Of a stretch of DNA of 21,758 bases, positions 9,522 to 18,126 are shown in pieces. Both the position numbers and the translations under genes were made by a program. The notes under the pieces are model-generated. The model saw only the letters and a list, made by a program, of their open reading frames with translations, made no database searches and was not told the DNA's origin. How positions within the stretch are numbered: position 1 is the first letter of the stretch; each line of letters begins with the position of its first letter. The DNA lies in the NCBI GenBank assembly GCA_902984215.1, contig CADWAF010004343.1:1-21758 (forward strand). The letters are read 5' to 3'. The stretch is from Willaertia magna. Taxonomy: Eukaryota; Heterolobosea; Eutetramitea; Acrasida; Naegleriidae.

Positions 9522-12500
9522 TTAATCTTCATATGCAAATGCAAATAATTCAACATCACGTTTCATCTTGGTTTGTTTGAATTCTGGTAATCTGTTGAAT
9601 TCTCCCTTAGACATCTTGAAAATCTTCATAAAGTCAGAGTCACTTAAATATTGTTCACGTTTGTTTGCATCAACACCAGCTGGATATTTCTTTTGTTTGT
9701 TGTTCTTTAATTCTTCATAAGAATAATAAGCAGATGGACCAGTTTCAACATCTTCAAGAACAGAACCAGATACAGCACCAGCACTACCTACTGAATTCAT
9801 TAAACTTTGAAGTTTTGCTTGAATAAGACCACCCTTCTTAAACTTCATAGTATCAAACATCTTTAATTCTTCTTCTTCTTCCTTAGAAATTTGTTTAGGT
9901 TTTGGAGTAATCTTCAATTTTGGTGCAGTATTAACTGGGGTAGTTGTTGGTTGTTTATTTGCACCAGTAGTAGGCTTATTACCATTTTGACCTGCTGTCT
10001 TTCTTTCTGCTTGTTTCAAATAACTACCATAGTAGAATTCAGTGGTTCTCTTACTTTGATCTCCCCATCTTAAGGATTCTTGGAAGCCGAAACCTAAATA
10101 AGAAGAAACTGGTACTTCGAATTTCCACATCTTAATCTTTGCTAATCTATCTTCTAATTTCTTCTTTTCTAAACGAATTTGACGATAAGTGGCATTTGGA
10201 TTTTCAGCTAAAAAGTCTCTTGCTTCTTCTGCAAAGTCTTGAATTGCTCTCTTTTCTTCTTCTGTTAAATTCTTTTGTACTTGTTTATTCTTTGCTAATA
10301 CTTCTAAAACTCTGTCTGCGTAATTCTTTAGGTTTTGTGCTGCTTCTTTATCGTCAAAGATGTTATTAACAACATTTTCTAATTGTTTTCTCTTAAGTGC
10401 AATATCATTAAGTGTAGCATTTGGATTCTTCTTTAACCAATCAAGAGTAGATTGTACCTTTTCATCAATGGTCTTCTTTTCTTCATTTGACAAAGTGCTT
10501 GCCAATTCTTTATCATTCTTTAATTTATCTCTAACATTGGTTGCAAATGTTTCAAGATCTTTCTTTGCTTGAGCACGATCAATGATTGGTGAAATCTTTT
10601 GTTCTAATTGACGTTGTTGAGATTCAACTTCTTTTAATGGTGCATTCTTGTTCTTAGTTAACCAATCTAAGGTTTTTTGTGTTTCTTGGTCAACTAATTT
10701 CTTTTCTTCTGGTGATAATTTATCCTTTAATTCATTATTAGCTCTGTTACGAATGTTTGTGGCAAAGTTTTCTAAATCTCTGTGTTTTTCAGCTCTTAAT
10801 AATGATGGTTCAACCTTTTCTTTAGTTTCACGTTTCTTTTCCTTGATTTCGAATAAAGATGCATTTGAACCTCTTGCATTAATGAAATCTAAAGCATCCT
10901 TTGCTGCATTGTCAATGGTCTTCTTTTCAGTAGCAGTTAATCTTTGTGCCAATTGATCATCATTGTTTACCTTATCACGAACAGTGGTTGCATACTTTTC
11001 TAAATCTTTTCTTGCTCTTGCCTTTTCAACTACTGGATTAACCTTATTCTTTAAATCATTTAATTTATCCTTAATTTGTTCGACAGAAGTGGTTGGTTTG
11101 TTTGCAACAGTATCTAAAAAGTCTAAGGATTCATTGATTGCATTTTCAACTTGCTTCTTTTCTTCTTCAGTTAGAGCTAAACCACTGACATCTGAATCTT
11201 GTTGAATCTTTTCTTTTAATTTTTGAATTTCATCTTTCAAGTTTTGTCTTGCCTTTGCCTTATTGATAATTGGATCAACTTTTTCTCTACATTCTCTTTC
11301 CTTGTCCTTAATTTGATTCTTATTTGCAGTTGTAACATTGTTATCAATCCAATCAAGTAAATCTTGAGTGGAATCTTCAATAGCCTTCTTTTCTTCTGGA
11401 GTAAGAGATTGAATTAATTTGGTATCATTTTGTAATTTATCTTTAATTTCATTTGCATATTGTTCTGCATCTCTTGCCTTTTCTGCTTTGTTGATAATTG
11501 GGAATACTTTACTTTCTAAGATGTGTCTCTTTTCTTCAATCTTATTCTTAGAAGCATTAGGATTAGTATCCAAGAAATCAATTGCTTCATCAATTGAGGC
11601 TTCAATAGCTTTCTTTTCTTTATCATTTAATTTACCACCAAGATCATCGTTATCATTAATACGACCACGTAATTCATTGGCAAAGTTCTTTAATTTGTTT
11701 CTTGATTCAGCTTTTTCAATTATTGGTTCAACCTTATCTTGGAATTGTTTCTTTTTCTTAGTAATTTCTTCCAAAGTTGCATTTGGATTGTTATCTAACC
11801 AATCGATTACTTCTTGAATTTCAGAATCAATTAACTTTCTTTCGTTATCATTAAGAAGTGAGGTTAATTCAACATCTTCTTCCATTCTTTGTCTTAAGTT
11901 TTGTGCCATATTTTGTAATTCTCCCTTTTCTCTTGCTTTTTGTAAAATTGGTTCAACCTTATTTGCCAATTCTTTCTTTTTCTTTTCTACAGCATCTAAT
12001 GAGGCATTCTTTCCTTCTCTATCAATCCAATCTAATATTTCATTAACAGCATTGTCAATTAACTTCTTGTCATTATCATTTAGGTTATCATATACAATGC
12101 TACGTTCATCTCTGATTTGATCACGAATACCTTTTGCGTAATCACGTAAACCAGAACGAGATTTAGCTGCTTCAAGAATAGATGCCGTGTCTTTCTTTAA
12201 GTTTCTTGTCTTTTCTTTAATTTCAGGTGCAGTTAAGGATGGATTGTTGTCAATGAAATCTAAAACCTCTTGAGTAGTGAAATCAATCTTTTTCTTTTCT
12301 TCATCATTAAGGAAATCTCCAAGTTTTGATTCATCTTGTTCGAAGCTATCAAATTTAGCATGTCTTCTCTTACTAAAGTCGTTTGTAGCATCATCTTTCT
12401 TTTGTTTTTTGCCAACAATTACATCTAATATATTGTCGAACTCTTCATCTAAAGACTTGGTTTCATGGGATGCATCCTTTGTAGTAACATCTAAAGAGAA

Positions 12501-15500
12501 ATTGTCAAATACTTGTTCTCTGATATCATGAACTAAATCACGGAGCTTTTTACGTTCCTTAACCTTATCAACTATTGGTTTAACATTCTTGTTTAATTCC
12601 TTTTCTTTTTGTTTAATATCTTTTGCGGTAATATTTTGATTCTTGTCCAAATATGCGATGGTTTCATTAGCTAAGTCCATAACTTCATCACGTTCAGTAT
12701 TAGATAACATTCCACCAAGACCACCTTCTCCAAATTTGTTAAGGTCCAATAATAAATCTTTTGCCTTTCTGTATAAACCACCTTTTGCAGAAGCCTTTTC
12801 AACTAATCCTTTGGTTTTTTCATCTAACTTTTGTTGAGCATTAACTACTTCAGTTAGTGAACAATTTGGATTCTTTTCAAGGAAATCTAAAGCTTCTTGG
12901 GTTGCATCCTTAATTTGTTTCTTTTCCTTGTCATTAAGATATTTTCCTAAGTCATCATCAAGATTTACAATTCTATCACGTAATTCATTTGCTTTTTGTT
13001 CTAAATTAGATCTCTTTTCAGCAGTTTTAATGATTGGAGCAATGTGTGATTCAAATTCTTCTAACTTTTGTTGTAATTCTTTTGTAGTTGCATTTGGATT
13101 TTGTTCTAAGAATTTATTGAATTCTTCAACCTTGGTTGCTAAGTATTGACGTTCTTCAGGAGTAGTATTCTTACATAATGATGAATCCTTATCATCTAAT
13201 TTACGAATCAAATCATTAACCTTACTTTCTAATTGTTTCTTCTTATTGATTCTATCAGTAACAGAAGCAACAGCTTGATTGAATTTTTCTTTTTGTTTCA
13301 TAATTTGTTCTTCATTTGCTTCAGGATTCTTAGTCAAGAAATCGTCAATATGCTCTTTCTTTGCTTTCTTAACTAACTCCTTATCCTTTGGTGTTGTGTA
13401 CGGATCTTCTTCAACATCATTTGCTACTCTTTCTCCATAATTACTGAGTTCTGATCTTGCTTTTGCATTTTGGATAATTGGTCTTACTTTTTCATTGAAA
13501 TCATCTTCTGCCTTTCTTGTTTGTTCAATGGTTGGTTTGTTCTTTAATAACTTTTCAATTTCATCAATTGACTTTTCAATTAATTGCTTTTCTTTTGGTG
13601 ATAGGAATTTACTTAATTCTGGATCATCTTTTACTTTATCTCTAACATTAGATACGAGATCTTTCAATGCATCAATTTCTCTGACCCTTTCAAGAATTGG
13701 ACGAACCTTTTCATTTAACTTGTTTCTTTGTTCTTCAACTTTCTTAGGTGTTGCTTCAGGATTCTTTTGAATAAAGTCAACAACCTCATTAATTGCTGTT
13801 TCAATTGCTTTCTTTTCTTCTGGTTTAAGTTTACTAACGAAATCATTGTCATTCAATCTTTCTCTTAATTTACCAGCATAATCGTTTAATTGTTTTCTTT
13901 GTTCAGCACCATCAATAATATCTTTAGTTTTGTTGACAAATTGTTTTTCTCGTTCTTCAATTTGTTTTGGTGTTGCCTTCTTGTTCTTTAATACCCAATC
14001 CTCAATTTCATTAATTGCAAGTTCCAATGCCTTCTTATCCTTTGGAGAAATATATTTTCCTAAATCATTGTTGTCATTAATACGTTCTCTAATTTCCTTG
14101 GTAGTGTCTAATACTCCTTTTCTCTTTTCTGCCTTTTCTAAAACAGGTACTAATTTTTCTTTTAATTCTTTCTTCTTGTTGTTAATATCTTCAGCAGTAA
14201 ATTTACTAGGATCTTTTTCAACTTTCTTTAAGAAGTCTTCGCTATCCTTAATTTCCTTTAAGATTTGACGTTTTTCAACCTCATCAATCAAATCACCTAA
14301 ATCATCATTATCTTCAATTCTTTTTCTAATTCTGTGATTGTATTCATCCAATGCATTGTGAGCATCACCTCTTGAAATATATGGATCAATCTTTTGCTTA
14401 AGTCTTGTTTTTTGTTTTTGAATATTTTCAACATCAATATTTGGATTATTCTTGATAAATCTGTCAAAGTCGTCAAGAGCAGTTTCAATAGCTTTTCTTT
14501 CCTCAGGTGTTAATCTTGCTCTTAATGCTTCATCGTTATTAATACGATCTCTCATATTTGACGCATAGTCTAATAATTCTTTCTTTTTCTTTGCCTTTTC
14601 AAGAACTGGGTCAATACGTTTCTTGGCTTCTTCTAATTTTTCTTCTAATTCAGTTGCTGTAGCATTAGGATGTTCAGATAAGAAATCATCAATATCCTTT
14701 AAGGTATCATGTAAAGTACCCTTATCTTCGTCACCTAATAAATCGAATAACATATCTTCATCATCAGAAATCTTCTTTCTTAAATTATGTGAATAATTTT
14801 CTAATTCTTGTCTGTTGTTTGCTCTTGCAAGAATTGGTTTAATCTTTGACATTAATTCTCTTTCTTTTGCTTCAATTTCTTCTTTGGTTGCATTTGGGTT
14901 TGCTTCTAACCATCTTTCTAATTCGTCAAGAGCTTGTTCTAATTCTTTTCTTTCCTCAGGTGTTAAATTTTTGATTAATTCAGGGTCATTTACTAAACGA
15001 TCTCTTAAAGCAGAAGTAAGATCAGTAATAGCCTTTCTTTCTTTCTTGTTTGAAACTATTGGGTGTAATTCTTTATCTAAATCCTTTCTTCTTTTGTCAA
15101 TTTCTTGTGGAGTAGCATTAGGCTTATTCTTTAAGAACTTTTCTGCATCTTCTAATTCTTCTTGAATTAATTTTAATTCTTCATCATTTAAGTGATCACG
15201 AATACCAGAATCATTAAATGGACTGATTAACTCTCTATAGTCATTAATTTGAGATTGTAATTTATCCTTTGCTTCATTTTGGTCTTTTGATTCGTCAAAT
15301 CCTTCTGGATAAATTTCATCCCAATCAACTTCGTCATCTTGAACAGCTCCTCTTCTTTTCTTTGTGACATCGAAGGCATCTTGTTCTTTATTCTTTGTTT
15401 GTTCAAGCTCAGCTCTTTTTCTTTCTCTTTCCCTTTCTTCTTCTGCCTTCTTTTTCATTTCTTCTTCTACCTTTTTCTTCTTTTCTTCTTCAATTTTTTG

Positions 15501-17696
15501 TCTTTTCTTTTCTTCTTCTTCTTTCTTTTTACGTTCTTCTTCTTCCTTACGTTGTCTTTCTTTTTCTCTTTCTTCTCTTTCTTTTCTTCTTCTTTCTCTT
15601 TCTTCTTGTTCTTTTTGTTCAATTTCTCTTTCAAGTTGCTTTCTTCTACGTTTAATATCAATTCTTTTAGCTGCAACAATAATTTTACCATAAGGTAAAT
15701 CTGTTTCGTCACCATATTCACCACCTCCAGATGATGTTCTTTCTTCATCGTCAACATTTAATTGAGGCTTACTATAATCAAACAAGTCATTAGTTACTGG
15801 AATATCTTCATCTAAGGTATTATACAATTTGTTTGGATTTTCTAATTGTTCAATTTCATCAAGAGTAATCTTTGGTTCTAATGGTTCAACTGGAACTGGT
15901 GGTTGTTCTTCTTGTTGTTCATTACCTCCAGCTTCTTCTTCAGCTGCTCTGGTTGCTTCTTCTAAATCTTTCTTACTAATTGCTCTGTCTTTCTTTGATT
16001 TTGGTTCTACTTTACCACCTCCAATTAAGGTTAACAATGGTTTTAAACCACCTAATTTACGAATAACAGTTTTGTTAACGTCATCATTTGACAAATTCCA
16101 TAAAGCACCAGCTGCATTCATTTGAATATTTTCATTTGGGTGATATAATAATTCAATTAAAGCAGCAATACCATCAAGTTTACGAATAGCAACACGATTT
16201 TCAATATTATGTGTTAAGTTAAGAATTGCTGCAGTATCTTTTTCCAAGAGTTCATCATCATAATCTACACGTAATAATTCTAATAATTCACCTAAAGCTC
16301 CACATTCACGAATTTCATCCTTATTCTTATCGTTGTAAGCTAAAATTGCAAAACCAATAATTGCATATAATACACATTTCTTATGTTGTTCATTTTCAAT
16401 ATTTCTTTGGTCAACCTTTCCTGAAATAATTGCTTGTAATGGTTGGAAACCACCATTTTCACGGAATTGATTTGCAAAATCATCACTTGCACAACTTGTT
16501 AAAACTGCACCTAATACTTTTTCCAAAGCTTCATAATTATTTTGGAATGCTTCTAATAATGGAACTAAAGAAGGCATGGTATCCAAAGTAGCTAAAAGAT
16601 TTCTATTCTCTTCATTGTGTGACAAATTCCATACAGCTGCAGCAGCATTTTCACAAATTTGACCATCTTCATGAGATAATAATTTCACAATTAAAGGGAA
16701 TGCTCCATCAATATTTCTTAAAGTATCACTAACTGTATCATTTGAACTAAGAATTGAAATACACATAACACTATTTGCCAAAGTTTCAACATCTTCATCA
16801 GAACTTTGTAAAATAGTAACGAGTTTTTCTAAGGCTCCTTCATTTGATAAGGCTTCTCTTGTTTCATCGGAACCAACACTTAAATTCCAAATTGCTCCTG
16901 AAGTACGATTTCTACATTCTGGATCATCTGACTCTAAGCCTGAAATAATAAAAGGTAAAGCACCTTCCTTTACAATATCTTGAGTAAATTGAGGATCAAA
17001 ACAAATTTGAGCAATAGCTCCAATCGTATTTTTTTTAACTTCGGAATTTGTAGATTTTACGCATTGCGCCAAAATCTTTGCTCCGTCATTGGCTGTAACT
17101 AATTCTCTAGTTTCTTCATCAGAAGCTATTATTTGTTTGTTTGTTTGTTTGTTTAATTTAATAAATTAAATATGTTCATTAATTGAAATATATTAAATAA
17201 TTGATAGAAGTAGAGTAAATTTGTTGACAAATAATTTTTAATATTAACTTACCTAAATTTAATAATGCACCAGTACCATATTCTAAAGTAACTTCATCTT
17301 TTTGACCATCTAATAATTTAAGAATTGCTTCAACACCACTATATTCTCTAATATCTTCTCTACATTGGTCATCATTTGCTAAATTTAATAATGCACCTAA
17401 AGCTTGTCTTGGAATACGGAAATCAGTTTTATCATCTAAACATCCAACTAAATTTGCAATACCACCTGCATTTCTAATTTCTTCAACAGCTTCTGGATCA
17501 CTTGCTAATGAAAATAAAGCACCAATTGCTGCTAATCTGTTTTGAACAGATCCAGTTTTAATTTTATTGAGCGTTCCCTTTACGTCACCTATTATTAATA
17601 AGATTATTAATAAGATTATTAATAAGATTATTAATTGTTAATAATTGCGTAAAACCGATTAATATCAATTATTGATAAATAATAAAACTTACTCAT
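9522..17696 (-). CDS. Giant ARM / Hsp70-lid-repeat / villin-headpiece protein (2647 aa)
   Basis: Three exons on the minus strand: 17693-17696 (only ATGA), 17253-17588 and 9522-17125, joined in frame to 2647 residues. Introns are 104 nt (17589-17692) and 127 nt (17126-17252), both GTAAGT...TAG and phase 1. Domains: about 11 armadillo repeats at 1-481 (recurring GALLNLA and WNLS helices); an acidic/proline linker; a Glu/Arg/Lys coiled coil at about 597-696; about 22 tandem repeats of about 75 residues at 733-2444 that match the eukaryotic Hsp70 C-terminal lid; a Thr/Pro/Lys linker; and a villin headpiece at about 2583-2641. No Hsp70 ATPase or beta-sandwich domain is present. Likely a cytoplasmic actin-bound scaffold, with ARM repeats holding a partner and the lid repeats forming a long helical rod. 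Reading frame and domains are seen; the rod and scaffold role is inference. Confidence 0.93.
9543..9647 (-). other. Villin headpiece subdomain of the giant protein
   Basis: Residues 2607-2641 align gap-free with the 35-residue villin headpiece: LSDSDF, then IFKM, EFNRLPEFKQ and a terminal LF. The three core phenylalanines (headpiece positions 6, 10 and 17) and the central Pro are kept. A YPAGVD segment and Lys-Arg-Glu lie just before, as in full headpieces. Headpieces bind F-actin. Differences: the capping Trp is Phe, the Gly before the last Leu-Phe is Glu, and six residues follow the usually terminal Phe. Confidence 0.9.
10134..15269 (-). repeat. About 22 tandem Hsp70-lid-like repeats (protein level)
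   Basis: Encodes residues 733-2444. Each unit reads: a Tyr/Phe-Ala-x-x-(Leu/Ile)-Arg-(Asp/x)-(Arg/Lys)-(Ile/Leu) helix, an acidic turn (NDDDL), L-(T/N)-x-E-E-K-K-x-I, a helix ending (D/E)-(F/W)-(L/I), the turn NPNAT, a helix E-I-x-x-K-x-x-x-L, and (V/I)-x-P-I-(I/L)-x-K-A. This order and spacing is that of the eukaryotic Hsp70 lid, with its YAYNMR, LSPEDKKKIE, WLD-N and NPII motifs. Units are 70-80 residues and clearly diverged from each other, so the array is old rather than freshly expanded. Unit 13 carries an insertion of about 55 charged residues. The repeat count comes from reading by eye and could be off by one or two. Confidence 0.88.
16023..17588 (-). other. N-terminal armadillo-repeat domain of the giant protein
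   Basis: Residues 2-481 contain about 11 ARM repeats of 40-46 residues, recognised by recurring helix-3 segments GALFSLAS, GALLNLAN, GALLNLAS, GAIWNLSV, AAVWNLSH, AAILNLTH and GALWNLSN, and by intervening Gly-Gly-Leu/Ile turns. Repeats 8 and 9 are more divergent and contain an extra loop (around SGKVDQRNIENEQ). ARM superhelices bind extended peptides and helices, so this is the probable cargo or partner-binding end. The domain is split by the second intron, inside the NLASD of repeat 3. Confidence 0.93.
17132..17154. repeat. (TTTG)n microsatellite in intron 2 of the giant gene
   Basis: Five perfect TTTG units followed by TTT, lying just inside the 3' end of the 127-nt intron (read as CAAA repeats on the coding strand, immediately before the AATAATAG acceptor). 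It could lengthen or shorten by slippage. Confidence 0.9.
17591..17635. repeat. 12-bp tandem repeat in intron 1 of the giant gene
   Basis: Three exact copies of ATTATTAATAAG (17591-17602, 17603-17614, 17615-17626) and a partial fourth. They sit directly against the splice acceptor at 17589-17590 of the 104-nt intron that follows the four-base first coding exon. The two introns of this gene are the only ones here above 51 nt, and both contain simple repeats, so slippage probably lengthened them. Confidence 0.9.
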
Positions 17697-18126
17697 CTCA
17701 ATAATATTATTTTTTTTTGATAAGTTAATTGTCAACGCTTGTCAAAACAAATAAAAATTTTCTTGGCCATGTTTTTACGTCTCAAACTCCCCACAAATAT
17801 AACTACTAAAGGAAATCAATCTTCAACTATTATACAACTACAAAGGGAGAAGATATTTGTAGTAGATGTTTCTACAAGTAACATCTTTCAAATCAACTAT
17901 TATTAGAAAGGAATTTAGCAACCAAGATGTCCTGGACAGCAGCACAAACAGCACATAAATTGACCTCAAATAAATTTCAAAAAAAAAAAAATAAATAGTT
18001 TTTTAATTTTTAAAAATTTCTAGCTTTTGACTTTTAATAATTTGAACAAACATCCGTTCATTAGTAGCGTTGTTTGACGGTATAATAATAAATACAATAA
18101 ACAAATAACAATAATAACAACAACAA
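17697..18126. other. Divergent intergenic region between the two giant/F-box genes
   Basis: 430 bp between the start codons of the ARM/Hsp70-lid/villin-headpiece gene (minus) and the DCX/F-box/SPRY gene (plus). The edges are A/T-rich, as other non-coding DNA here. The centre (about 17760-17970) is noticeably richer in G and C and holds the small plus-strand open frames listed separately. The outer parts should carry both promoters; no certain element is visible. Confidence 0.5.
17769..17998 (+). CDS. Possible small two-exon gene (66 aa) or short ORFs
   Basis: An ATG at 17769 opens 45 codons ending at TAG 17904-17906. If a 29-nt intron (17878-17906, GTAACA...TTAG) is removed, the frame continues through KRNLATKMSWTAAQTAHKL to TAG at 17996-17998, giving 66 residues. 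The N-terminus (MFLRLKLPTNITTK) is basic and acid-free, like a mitochondrial presequence. Against it: the intron would be shorter than any other here and has a weak donor. Alternatives are a gene starting at the ATG at 17927 (23 codons), or an upstream ORF in the 5' leader of the next gene. No family recognised. Confidence 0.25.

Noticed and set aside
10134..15269. Spectrin or other coiled-coil repeats as explanation of the repeat array
   Set aside because: Spectrin units are about 106 residues with conserved Trp at a fixed place. These are about 75 residues with an N-P-N-A turn and a P-I-I motif in Hsp70-lid order. A profile search would settle it.
15364..15700. Hydrophobic frames looking like membrane proteins opposite the charged coiled coil
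   Set aside because: The TTC/TTT-rich pattern is the complement of GAA/AAG/AGA codons for Glu, Lys and Arg. No independent start, motif or codon-pattern support.
10139..15757. Many plus-strand open frames across the giant gene, including Phe/Ser/Leu-rich frames at 15339-15698
   Set aside because: They are antisense shadows of the Lys/Glu-rich repeat and coiled-coil coding sequence, which yields stop-poor Phe/Ser/Leu-rich reverse frames. The minus strand has the recognisable domains.
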